Below, one piece after another: positions 23,138 through 34,515 of a DNA stretch of 64,000 bases. Position 1 is the first letter of the stretch. Each line of letters opens with the position of its first letter. The notes beneath the pieces are model-generated. The model did no database searches and was not told the DNA's origin. It saw only the letters and a list, made by a program, of their open reading frames with translations. The stretch comes from Clytia hemisphaerica (lineage: Eukaryota; Cnidaria; Hydrozoa; Leptothecata; Clytiidae). The position numbers were made by a program, and so were the translations under genes. The stretch is taken from NCBI GenBank assembly GCA_902728285.1, contig CACVBU010000854.1, forward strand, positions 215,954 through 279,953, in the 5' to 3' direction.

Positions 23138-26100
23138 ATGACTGGAAAACCTGGCCATGCCCTGCAGAACAAAAAGGTGATTGCTGCTCTGGAAAGCAAC
23201 ATTATTTTGAACGTAAGTGAAATTATGTTCCTGATAGTTTTTTGTCAGTTTGCAAGTTTGCAAACATTCTCTTTTTTCTTCATACTACTATCTACTATTT
23301 ACACCAAAGACAATTTTATATTTCAATTTAGTTTGTAAAATATTTAATTTTTGATCCACCAAGTTAGTTTTGCTAATTTTGCAAAAATTCAAAAGGAAAG
23401 CCATTCATAATATTTCTTTCGCTGTTTTGACTCGTAGTTTATTCAGTTGAAAATGTTTTTTAATATAAACCAAATATTATATGTTTCAGATTCCAAGAAC
23501 ATGCCCAACAATCAGTTTGCGCGTTTTGTCAAAGGAGGGGGAAGCACTGGCACTACGTCAAGAAATGGACGTGAAGATTGCACAAATCGCTGGTGTCGAA
23601 TTTGTAATTTCATGCCTGACAGGCACGGAAAACAATAAAAAGTCAAAGAAAAATTTCGATAAACAACAAGAGAAAGATGAGGAACAAAGCACAAAGAAAG
23701 GAGTGGCTTATTTTGTTGTGGTGGCGACCGGCGGTGTTGAAGATGGAATCAGACAGGTGATTGCGTCCGCTGGTTTCCAGTCTCAAATTTCTTTTATATG
23801 TCCACGTGGTGACAAACGGGAATCAACATCAAACTTAAGCAAAATAACTAAAATCCCCAATGGGTAAAGGTAGTTAAAGGAACTACAACACCCCTAAACA
23901 CCAACATCACAGATCGTGGTGACAAACGGGAATCAACAGACCGTTCTTTGAAAATGTTGGCTTCAGTAATGAAGGTATGTTTATTTGCAAAATTAATTTC
24001 ACACAGAACGTAAAACAGGTGATATTTCCAAAACTAAAACAAAAGTAGCCATAAATCCTGAGATGACAGACTACGAAACTTTGAAACATTGATAATTTCG
24101 TTCAAACTAGATTGAACTTGGTAGCCCTGTGTAGCCCTGATGTAGCCATGATGTAGCCCTGGACTTTTAGCTTGGAAAAGGTTGCGTAGCCCTGTAGCCC
24201 TGGATATTTAGATATGTTTTGGCTTTTTTTCACTGAACTTGGTAGCCCTGTGTAGCCCTAATATAGCCCTGATGTAGCCCTGGACTTTTAGCTTGGAAAA
24301 GGTTGGGTAGCCCTGTAGCCCTGGACTTTTAGCTTGGAAAAGGTTGGGTAGCCCTGTAGCCCTGGATATTTAGATATATTTTGGCTTTTTTTCACTGAAC
24401 TTGGTAGCCCTGTGTAGCCCTAATATAGCCCTGATGTAGCCCTGGACTTTTAGCTTGGAAAAGGTTGGGTAGCCCTGTAGCCTTGGATATTTAGATATGT
24501 TTTGGCTTATTTTCTACTGGGACGATAACGAAAGTACTCGATATTTTCAACTGAAAGACTTTGAAACATTGATAATTTCGTTCAAACTAGATTGAACTTG
24601 GTAGCCCTGTGTAGCCCTGATGTAGCCATGATGTAGCCCTGGACTTTTTGCTTGGAAAAGGTTGGGTAGCCCTGTAGCCCTGGATATTTAGATATGTTTT
24701 GACTTTTTTTCACTGAACTTGGTAGCCCTGTGTAGCCCTGATGTAGCCTTGATGTAGCCCTGGACTTTTAGCTTGGAAAAGGTTTGGGAGCCCTGTAGCC
24801 CTGGAAATTTCGATATGTATAGACTTTTTTTCTACTGGGACGATAACGAAAGTACTCGATATTTTCAACTGAAAGACTTTGAAACATTGATAATTTCGTT
24901 CAAACTAGATTGAACTTGGTAGCCCTGTGTAGCCCTGATGTAGCCATGATGTAGCCCTGGACTTTTAGCTTGGAAAAGGTTGGGTAGCCCTGTAGCCCTG
25001 GATATTTAGATATGTTTTGGCTTATTTTCTACTGGGACGATAACGAAAGTACTCGATATTTTTAACTGGAAGACTTTGAAACATTGATAATTTCGTTCAA
25101 ACTAGATTGAACTTGGTAGCCCTGTGTAGCCCTGATGTAGCCATGAAGTAGCCCTGGACTTTTTGCTTGAAAAAGGTTGAGTAGCCCTGTAGCCCTGGAT
25201 ATTTAGATATGTTTTGACTTTTTTTCATTGAACTTGGTAGCCCTGTGTAGCCCTGATGTAGCCATGATGTAGCCCTGGACTTTTAGCTTGGAAAAGGTTG
25301 GGTAGCCCTGTAGCCCTGGAAATTTCGATATGTATAGAATTTTTTTCTACTGGGACGATAACGAAAGTACTCGATATTTTCAACTGAAAGACTTTAAAAC
25401 ATTGATATAACTGTTCAAACTAGATTGAACTTGGTAGCCCTGTGAAGCCCTGGTGTAGCCATGATGTAGCCCTGGACTTTTAGCTTGGATAAGGTTAGGT
25501 AGCCCTGTAGCCCTGGATATTTAGATATGTTTTGAATTTTTTTCACTGAACTTGGTAGCCCTGTGTAGCCCTGATGTAGCCATGATGTAGCCCTGGACTT
25601 TTAGCTTGGATAAGGTTGGGGAGCCCTGTAGCCCTGGATATTTAGATATGTTTTCACTTATTTTCTACTGGGGCAAAAACGGAAGTAGTTTTGAATATTG
25701 TGACGTAATATTAAATATTGTTGAAGATGTGAAAATCCAAGGCTACAGGGCTACATAAGCTCCTACAACCTAAAATGCCAAGGCTACGACAGGGCTATGA
25801 CAGGGCTACCCAAGGCTACCTGTTTATTTCATTATCTTTATATTTTTTTCAAAGTCAAGACAGCCTTTGCTCTGAAAATTTAGGATTTTAGCATTTGGGG
25901 AACTTTTGGATTTGTGTTACTTCCACTGGAAATAAACATTAAGTTAGATTAAGTTTTTAACAGAAAGACCTTGAAACATAGATAATATCTTATTTAAACT
26001 GAATTAAACTTAGTAGCCCTGTGTAGCCCTAATATACCCCTGATGTAGCCCTGGACTTTTAGCTTGGAAAAGGTTAGGTAGCCCTGTAGCCCTGGAAATT

Positions 26101-29100
26101 TAGATATGTTTGACCTTTTTCTAGTGGGTCGAAAACGAAAGTAGTCTTGAATATTGTGACGTAATACTAAATATTGTTGAAGATGTGAAAATCCAAGGCT
26201 ACAGGGCTACATAAGCTCCATCGACCTAAAAAGCCAAGGCTACGACAGGGCTATGACAGGGCTACCCAAGGCTACCCGTTAATTTGACTAGTCTCATGTT
26301 TTTCTGAGCTCAATGGAACTATACAACTTTTGGCACTTTTCTAGTGGGGCGAAAACGAAAATAGTCTTAAAAATTGTGACGTAATACTAAATAATGTTGA
26401 AGATGTGAAAATCCAAGGCTACAGGGCTACATAAGCTCCTTTGACCTAAAAAGCCAAGGCTACGATTGGGCTATGACAGGGCTACACAAGGCTACCCGTT
26501 AATTTCATTAGTCTCATGTTTTTCTGAGTTCAATGGCGAACTATACAACTTTTGGCACTTTTCTACTAGGGTGAAAACGGAAGTAGTCTTGAATATTGTG
26601 ACGTAATACTAAATATTGTTGAAGATGTGAAAATCCAAGGCGACAGGGCTACATAAGCTCCTTCAACCTAAAATGCCAAGGCTACGACAGGGCTATGACA
26701 GGGCTACCCAAGGCTACCTGTTTATTTCATTATCCTTATATTTTTTCAAAGTCAAGACAGCCTTTGCTCTGAAAATTTAGGATTTTAGCATTTGGGGAAA
26801 TTTTGGATTTGTGTTACTTCCCCTGGAAATAAACATTAAGTAACCTTAAGTTTTTAACAGAAAGACCTTGAAACATTGATAATATCTTATTTAAACTGAA
26901 TTAAACTTAGTAGCCCTGTGTAGCCCTAATATAGCCCTGATGTAGCCCTGGACTTTTAGCTTGGAAAAGGTTAGGTAGCCCTGTAGCCCTGGAAATTTAG
27001 ATATGTTTGACCTTTTTCTAGTGGGTCGAAAACAAAAGTAGTCTTGAATATTGTGACGTAATACTAAATATTGTTGAAGATGTGAAAATCCAAGGCTACA
27101 GGGCTACATAAGCTCCATCGACCTAAAAAGCCAAGGCTACGACAAGGCTATGACAGGGCTACCCAAGGCTACCCGTTAATTTCATTAGTCTTATGTTTTT
27201 CTGAGTTCAATGGAACTATACAACTTTTGGCACTTTTCTAGTGGGTCGAAAACGAAAATAGTCTTAAAAATTGTGACGTAATACTAAATATTGTTGAAGA
27301 TGTGAAAATCCAAGGCTACAGGGCTACATAAGCTCCTTTGACCTAAAAAGCCAAGGCTACGATTGGGCTATGACAGGGCTACACAAGGCTACCCGTTAAT
27401 TTCATTAGTCTTATGTTTTTCTGAGTTCAATGGAGCTATACAACTTTTGACACTTTTTTACTGGGGCGAAAACGAAAGTAGTCTTAAATATTGTGACGTA
27501 ATACTAAATATTGTTGAAGATGTGAAAATCCAAGGCTACAGGGCTACATAACCTCCTTCGACCTAAAAAGCCAAGGCTACGATTGGGCTATGACAGGGCT
27601 ACACAAGGCTACCCTGTTATGTTGATAGTCTCAAGACTTATTTTTTCTTACGTCTGTTTTTTTACCATTTGCATTTGTCTTTAGGATCACAAAACAACTT
27701 TTGGCACATCGCTTGCGAGCGAGTTGGGCCAGCGGACGGCTAACATTATCACTTACTGCCAAAAGTATTTTGTGTTAGTACGAAATTGGGCAGAAAGATT
27801 ACGGACTGCTGGTGTCCATTTTGACGTCATTTGTGGAGCACCAAACTCCTGGGAAGAAATCGTCGACAATTGGGTGCCAGGAACACAAATTGGCCGTGCA
27901 TTGGAGTCGTTGAGAGAAGCTATGAAGTCTGGTGATCATGCAGCTTTCCGAGGAAGAGTGTACCGGAAGTATGAAAAGGGTAATTTCATACTTGACATTT
28001 TTATCAATGACCTTTCCAACGCTTTTCTATACACCTAAGTCATTATCTAGATATTAATACTCATTTCACTCCTTTTCTTTCAGCAAACTTTGCCTATCAC
28101 AAAATAGGTAGCGCAAAGACTTATCTTAATTCCATCATTGTCATTCCACAAATCCAAGATGCGATCATGCAACACAAGGCGGCATTACTAGGGATTCTGT
28201 CCGACCCTGGATGTAATGTAAGACATATTATTTCTATACACGTCGATACCGATTCTATATAGTCGATTTTTCTAGCTTTGCTAGCTAACAAACAAACAAA
28301 CTTGGCTTTGTTTTGGCTTCTTCAATAAACAGAAGAAAAGGAAAAAATCAAAACGTAATAGTCTGCATTAAAATACAAAGAACTCGATTTTCTTGGAATA
28401 GATTTTAATTGTTCAGGAAAATACTCCAAATTTACGATTCTCGTGAAAATGAGCTCTCACCAAACAATATGAATATGATGATATATGAAATATTTTATTT
28501 CTGAAATATTTTAATTGCATTAAACCGTGTTTTATTTTCAGGCAATCAGTCAAATTGTATTCGATCCCGATATAATCGAAATAAGCGGTGGACTGTATTA
28601 CAAGCTATCAAGCAGATCTCTCACGTCATGCCCCTACAAACCAACAGATAAAGGACGCATTTCGCCGCGTATATTTAAAGAAGTACCGGACAAAGTGGAT
28701 AAAACTGGTGGTGTTTTTGCCGACGCTGTGAAAAACAGTTTTCCAGATATTAAAGAACAAATGGAATTCATTGTCAAATTTTACCAGTGCTTGCTTGCAT
28801 TTCAGCTACCACAAAAGACAACAAAGCTGGCACTGGTTGGTCCAAAAAATTCAGGAAAAACCTCGTTCGTCAACGTTGTCAGAGGATTGACCCATCCTGA
28901 ATTTATCGCCTCTTTGTCAAAGGAAAAGATCTTTGGCATGTCTATGATCAACAGTGACACTCAATTCATCTTTATCGACGAGTTGAGTTCCGAAATCATG
29001 GCTGGTGATCAAGCCAAAATCCTTCTTCAAGGTGGTCCAATCACTGTGCCAAGAAAGCATGAAGAACCTGAAATCGTTGACAACCAAGCAGGTGAGCCAA

Positions 29101-31235
29101 GAAAGTTATTTTCAAGAAAAGCTTTATGTGCAGTAAACAGTGACAGTTCTAGTACATATTTTGCTTTTAACGCATCTGACTTTTTGTTTGTAAAAAGACT
29201 TGTCCTTTCTGTTTTAAGGAATTTTCGTCACATGCAACGCGAAACCAAATTATGGCGATGATCAGAGGAACGTGGAAGACAGACTCAATTACATGGACAC
29301 GGTACCATTGGCAGTGACGGACACAAGCGCTCCAGAGTGGATCTTGGATCACAGCTTCGAAATCTTGCTGTGGATGGTTGATCAGATGAAGAAATACAAT
29401 TGTTACGTGGCAAGAAAAGAACTGTTTTTCGTCCGTGATGTCACCGACTACGTTCAACCAAAGGTAAAATTCAAAGTTAACATTTGTGTTAGTTGGTAAC
29501 AGATACTCGGCGGATTTATATTCTAAGGCATAGAAACAAATTTTTCATTCGTAATTCTATTTTTTTAGATCACACTTTGTCTGCCACAAGGAGATTTGAT
29601 GAAACTGGCAGGGGTACGTTGTGAAGCTCAACAGCAAAACGCTCAAAATCATGGTAAATATATTATATTTCTAATTCCCAGTAGCAATAATCGAACAATG
29701 GTTTTTCAAGATTTCACCAAAAGGAACCGTCTCATAGTTGTGCTCAATTATTTTTCAGATTGTAATACAAGTTCTTCGACGAACTCGAGCAGCGAACGGG
29801 TGACAAATGATCGACCAGGATGTTCGAAGTGGCACAACGATTCACCTTCGAGTGGCTCTGAAGGTGCCATTAGTAAGTTTTTTCACTCATAATCTTTTGA
29901 AATCTAGTGTAATTTATTGGCACTGCATCCATGTGCTGACTAAGTATCAAATCCAACAATGAACCTTTTAATTCGAATTTAATACATTTTTTTCTTTTAT
30001 TCAGCTAAACGTTTTGAGAGAATCTCGAAAAGAAGGCTCACAAAGAAGAGACGTATAGAAGAGAGTAGCGAGGATGAATCGGAAGAAGGTAATTTACAAA
30101 ATATACTACAGATATACTTTATATCTAGATATATCATTATATATTTTTATATTATATCATTATAATGATATCATATATCAATTTACTCTCACAAACACCA
30201 CAATCATAACATGTGATTTGAGGCTTATGGATAATCTAAAACTACCTAAACTTGTGGCTAACATGGCCTGAACATAAAAAAATCATCTGAATCTAAAATG
30301 GATACCGAGACAAATTTCTGATGCTAAAGTGTGCCATTCTTTTTATTGATTTAGAACAACCACCAAAACGCCAAAAGCCGTTAGCAGAATCAATAGCGGA
30401 TAAAGAACGTAAAGGTAAATTATATTATATACATGGTGTTACAATCGGATTTTAGGTACATGAAAACAACAAAATATTTGAATTTCAATTAGTTGTGTCC
30501 AATACCTCATTTGGTCTGGCTGATTTTTTACTAACCTTTTTCCCTGCATTTTTAGATCATGAAAGTTTAATGAAAGATGTCAACGAGACGATGAACTACC
30601 TCTTGACACAATTGGACTATTTTTCTTCGTCTGGTGAGTCAAATATTGTCAACATAAACAACGTAGTTTAAAAAAAAAGAAACCAAGCTTCGCGCATCGG
30701 CTTGTATGCTTAGAAAACTGAATCTGAAAGGGAATTAGAAACAGGAAGGGAAGAATCTGTTTATTCTTCTTTCTTATATTTTTATCTTAATAATGACATA
30801 ATATACATATATAAAGAACTTTTTCAACATTTAGACGGTGAGCAATCGATCGATTTTGAGGCGACCTTCATAAAAACAAGCCGTGCTCATTTTGTTCATA
30901 AGGCCGAGAAGAATGATAAAACCATCTTCAGATACGTGGACATAAATACACCAAAATACTGGGCAGAGATGACTCGGCTCATCGTCAAGTGGTTTGACAG
31001 AGGAACAAGATTGTCATTTGCGCATTACAACACATTCGATGACAATTTCATGAGGCATGGTGGTTTGGCGAGGAGAGGGGCTGTTCCGACTATTGATGCT
31101 TGGTTTTTGGTGTCTGGAAGGGTTCGGAACGGCTTTGACATCCTTGGCTATTTGGACACATTCCCTTGGATCGAAAAGGAGTTAGAGTCGATCCGTCGAC
31201 ACCTCGACATCATTGTAAAGAGAAAATTGATTTAA
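23138..31235 (+). CDS. SF3 helicase gene of candidate mobile element (12 exons, exon 2 disrupted)
   Basis: Exons by splice sites and phase: 23138-23212, 23490-23974, 27685-27979, 28084-28217, 28542-29091, 29219-29463, 29569-29653, 29759-29872, 30005-30088, 30355-30414, 30556-30633, 30835-31235. The core is a superfamily-3 helicase: Walker A GPKNSGKTS (28839-28865), Walker B FIFIDEL (28965-28985), motif C GIFVTCN (split across the 29091/29219 junction) and a downstream Arg in EDRLNYMDTVPL as candidate arginine finger. SF3 enzymes unwind DNA for replication of parvoviruses, papillomaviruses, virophages and related elements. No HUH nickase motif is seen in the N-terminal half, which I do not recognise. 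Small exons 8-11, all joined in phase 1, encode a Ser-rich linker and basic KKRR clusters like nuclear signals. The C-terminal exon is unknown. About 830 codons if the 110-bp duplication in exon 2 is ignored; as written, exon 2 is frameshifted. It converges on the recombinase gene. Confidence 0.8.
23805..23938 (+). repeat. 24-bp direct repeat bounding a frame-breaking 110-bp duplication
   Basis: A 24-bp block starting CGTGGTGACAAACGGGAATC occurs at 23805-23828 and 23915-23938. Joining the flanks across the two copies keeps one open frame (RGDKREST then DRSLKMLASVMK) up to a GTATGT donor at 23975, in the phase exon 3 needs. With the extra 110 bp (not a multiple of 3) the frame meets a TAA at about 23863. 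No GT-AG pair I tested removes it cleanly. Confidence 0.75.
24105..27625. repeat. GTAGCCCTG satellite array in helicase intron 2
   Basis: The 3.7-kb intron 2 is filled by a compound satellite. In 24105-25670 the core GTAGCCCTG reads forward in units of about 110-290 bp with CTGGACTTTTAGCTTGG spacers. From 25735 most copies are inverted (CAAGGCTACAGGGCTACAT) in units of about 220 bp with GTGACGTAATACTAAATATT spacers. Forward blocks return at 26010-26100 and 26910-26995, and a superblock of about 890 bp is repeated (25.7 and 26.6 kb). The same unit recurs at 32.04-32.29 kb. Confidence 0.9.
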
Positions 31236-31238
31236 ATC

Positions 31239-31247
31239 TTAATAAAA
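31239..31247 (+). terminator. Poly(A) signal of helicase gene
   Basis: AATAAA at about 31240-31245, directly after the stop codon at 31233-31235. The very short 3' UTR fits a compact element. Confidence 0.5.
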
Positions 31248-31525
31248 CCTGTCTATTTTATTTTTTGGCATACCTTTCTTGAATAGTTGATCGAAAATAT
31301 TCTGAAAAAACTTCTCTCCTTTTATCAATATTCCTGAATTCCTGAAATTTTGTTTTAATTTACAAAACACAAAATTTATAACAAAACAGTAATTTGCTAC
31401 CTACGAAACAGAGATTTACATTACATAGTACAAATCAAAGTGAATAAAATTTAGGGTAAAAGTTAAAAAATTAAAACAACAACAGTTATGCATCCAACAT
31501 CCAACAAACAGCAAATATCCATATT

Positions 31526-31789
31526 TTAAGTGTTTTTAATTTTGGCCTTCTCTCCAGTCTTTTCATCACAACAGGAAGCTTTCTTTTTCTTCTTTTTTGA
31601 AACTTCTGCGTCGCTCCCGTCTGCGTCGCTCAGCAGCCAAGCTGGAGTGGTTCGTTTGAATCTGACCTTGTAGATTTTTTTTTTGCCCATGTGTTTGACA
31701 ATTTCGTCCACAGTCTTTAAATTTTCTGGTATCTCATTGTCTGTTTCGGACGTAACATAGTCTTCGGAAACCACCACAACGTCACTCAT
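31526..31789 (-). CDS. Small charged protein between helicase and recombinase genes
   Basis: An 87-residue single-exon frame. The N-terminal 25 residues are acidic (VVVVSEDYVTSETDNE), the middle is basic with an IYKVRFKRTTPAWLL stretch, and the C-terminus has a KKKKKK run, one CC pair and more Lys. A TATA box on the same strand (31843-31837) lies about 50 bp upstream of the ATG, supporting a real transcript. I do not recognise a family; the basic tail suggests nucleic-acid binding or nuclear location, which is inference. It is transcribed in the same direction as the recombinase and lies in the gap between two convergent genes. Confidence 0.5.
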   Translation of the reverse strand: MSDVVVVSEDYVTSETDNEIPENLKTVDEIVKHMGKKKIYKVRFKRTTPAWLLSDADGSDAEVSKKKKKKASCCDEKTGEKAKIKNT

Positions 31790-31836
31790 GATGTATGTGA
31801 CGAGAATGAACTGATTTTATATTCAAACGTTTCCCA

Positions 31837-31843
31837 TTTTATA
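31837..31843 (-). promoter_or_regulatory. TATA box of the small minus-strand gene
   Basis: CTATAAAATGGG on the minus strand, about 50 bp upstream of the ATG at 31789. Confidence 0.5.
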
Positions 31844-32041
31844 GATTTTTGGTAAGGTAGACCCCAGTCCTTTATTGTAATTGAACTTTGATCGACGACG
31901 TGTACAAATTTCAATGGTTTAAATCTGCTGACTATGCTGACACCTTTAACCCTAAGAAACAATCTTTCTTTCTTGAAAATAGAAGAACATGCTTACAATA
32001 AATATCATTTGTGCATGTTTTGAAAATTGATAGACAACAAA

Positions 32042-32290
32042 GCTCTTTGAAATTGGATAGCCCTGAGTAGCCCTGTTGTAGCCCTGTTGTAGCCCTGAAA
32101 TTTTAGCTTGGCAAATGTTGGGTAGCCCTGTAGCCCTGGTAATTTAGGATTTGTGACATTTTTGACGAAACCGAAAGTAGTCTTACATTTTCAACTGAAA
32201 GGCTTGGAAACATTGATAATCTCATTTAAACTAAATTGAACTTAGAAGCCCTATAATGTAGCCCTGATGTAGCCCTGGAGTTTTAGTTTT
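32042..32290 (+). repeat. GTAGCCCTG satellite copy outside the helicase gene
   Basis: One to two units of the intron-2 satellite, including TAGCCCTGTTGTAGCCCTG, the TTTTAGCTTGG spacer and the ACTGAAAGGCTTGGAAACAT block. It lies 100 bp past the 3' end of the recombinase gene. Confidence 0.85.
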
Positions 32291-32395
32291 AGTTTTTAAG
32301 GATTAATCGAATTTGTTCTTTTCTTTGACATATTTTTTTATAAATAAAAAATATTAGATTAAATTTGATCAAATTTTACAAATCTTACAAAAATA

Positions 32396-34480
32396 TCAAC
32401 TGTCATCATCAAATAGTTTTCTAAAACAGGCACTGTCAGATCTAACCCTTAACGAGTCTCTAGTTCTTGATGGATGAAATTGAAAACTTAAGTCCTTTAA
32501 AATCAGGGCCCAGGATTTACGTCCGTACTTTTGGATACCCTGTTTTAAATAACGATCCTCTTCGTTAGTAAATTTCACATTCTTTGTTTGTCTCTTAGTA
32601 ACTTGTTGTTCAGCAACTTCTCTTTTGACGACAACATTATCTTTTGGTACATCTAAAACATGACGAGAGCTGTTTGCTGACATTGCAATATCTTCACCCT
32701 CCACTGTGTGTGTGATTGTCAGGTCTGTAATTTCATCAAGTGATTCTCTTATTGGCTGATACGGATCTCTTTCGGTTTGATTTGTCGTCTGATTGATGTG
32801 AGAACTTGAACCACGAAAACTAGGTTCTCCTCCCTCTATTATACGCTGACTCTGGCTCAGAACCTCGTTGTCGAATGAGCAAGAGATGTTATTGAACATG
32901 CTTACCAGGTTTTTGTTAACGTCCGTTCGCGCTTCCTTTGTCATCTTGTCCATGCATTTCTTTCCTTCGACTGCAACGATTCTGGATTGCGTCTTCTTGT
33001 AATGTACCTTTGCAACTGTCGAACTGTGCTTTTGATCCTCAGTAATAAAATGTTGCTCTTCTAGATTGAGTCGTTCGCTGCTTTCCGTTTCGATTATTTG
33101 CCTGTACCGTGTTGGATTGATGTGTTTGCCAATTGCTTGATGAACGAGAATTGTCATAGCAGAAGTCAGTGACTGAAATTGAGTGCCGTTTGTTGAGAGC
33201 AGTAAGAAATCACATTGCGGATTTAAACGAGGTCTTATGTGTTCCAAATACAAGTCGATTATTTCAATTGTGTCGTCCGATAAGATTAAAGTGTCAAAAA
33301 TGTACCTGAAAATATAAAACAAAGAAAATGTTTTTTCTGTTTTTCATCATATTCAACACAAATACATATTTGCCAACTTTTACTTTCATGATGATGATAT
33401 GTAATGATCTATAATAGCTTTGATTAAGAAAAGTTTGATTCGGTGTATTAATTATAATGGATCTATTTTGATTAAATATTGATACCTTGATGCTGTTTTA
33501 AACTCTCTCTGGTCTACAAATCCACCATTCCCTCTTGCTTTGTTTACCATTCCGACGGTAAGAAATTGATAAGTCATAGGTCTTGAACATTTCACTCTCA
33601 GGAACAATAAAGTGGTAATGAATCGAATGCAAAATACCAGTTCGCCTTTTGTTAAAAGTCTAGCTTCTTCACTATTGGCAGACTTTTGGATGATCGTTTT
33701 GAACTGTCCCATGTGATGAGGTATGACTTGCTCCATGTCTTCTAACGTAGCCCAACTATTTCTAGCAATGAGAGTTTCCAAATCGAGGTTACGATTACAA
33801 TCAAGGTTCTTTCTTTTACGAAGGTTTTCAGTTGCTCTCCTTAGATACACCTCTACAACAGTAAAGCAACGTAGAGTATTATCAGATACACCGTTTGCCT
33901 TTCTAAAATCGATAAAGTCACTAAGAGCTTTCACGTAGTTCAATGCACCTGAAGGACCAACCTTCCAATTAGTCTCTAAAGTTTTCAAAAATGAAATAAA
34001 AATTGAAGCTGATGACAGACAGCAATCAACAAATTCGTTTGTCAGCTCAATGTCATTTTCATTGTTTCCCATGGCCTGCATAAAATATTTCATTGATCGT
34101 TTTCCAATTTGCCGGGACTCTCTGTTGCTTTTTCCTCCTCCACAGGGTGTTCCAAGCCAGAGCAAAAAATCGTATCCTATACCTTTATCGAGTGAAAAAG
34201 ACGGCTTACCGGCAGTCCAAGCTCGTTTTGTAACTCTAAATGTGTCAACCATGTCTTCACGTTTAACCTCGGGTTGTTCATCAAAATAGTAATACCATGG
34301 GTGCTTCACGTTTATGTGTTTTCTCAATCCGCGGCAACTTTTGAAATCTCCATGTAAACAAAGTTTTATTGGACAAGTGTAAAAGTTTTGCCCATTTGGA
34401 CGTAATTTTAGCGTTCGTTTTCCATGAGCGGCACCAACTAAAGTCTTCCAGTTGACCTGCAGTCGCCTTGAGCGACGCAT
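32396..34480 (-). CDS. Crypton-like tyrosine recombinase with C-terminal Myb/telobox-like domain
   Basis: Two exons, 34480-33486 and 33305-32396, join in phase (AG|G) to give about 634 residues. The N-terminus is basic with a C2H2-like motif (CPIKLC ... RGLRKHINVKHPWYYYF, about 34370-34290). The middle is helical, like a core-binding domain. The C-terminal catalytic signature fits tyrosine recombinases: Arg in SRPMTYQFL (33583-33581), Lys in REFKTAS at the exon end, Arg in TRYRQII (near 33105), His in KHSS (33028-33026) and the Tyr nucleophile in HYKK (33001-32999). These enzymes cut and rejoin DNA through a 3'-phosphotyrosine; in Cryptons they move circular intermediates. The last 60 residues are a SANT/Myb domain (FTNEEDRYLKQGIQKYGRKSW) followed by SLRVRSDSACFRKL, resembling telomere-repeat-binding Myb domains. 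All catalytic residues are present and the frame is intact. Order of Arg/Lys assignments is by eye. Confidence 0.75.
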
Positions 34481-34505
34481 CGTGAATGAAAGGAGCAAAG
34501 TTTTC

Positions 34506-34515
34506 CCTTTTTATG
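34506..34515 (-). promoter_or_regulatory. TATA-like box upstream of recombinase gene
   Basis: CATAAAAAGG on the minus strand, about 25-35 bp upstream of the ATG at 34480. It is non-consensus at the first base, and the short distance would give almost no leader, so an ATG further in is possible. Confidence 0.35.

Noticed and set aside
24105-27625. CRISPR-like array
   Set aside because: Units and spacers are both repeated, of uneven length and inverted within the array; this is a eukaryotic satellite in an intron.
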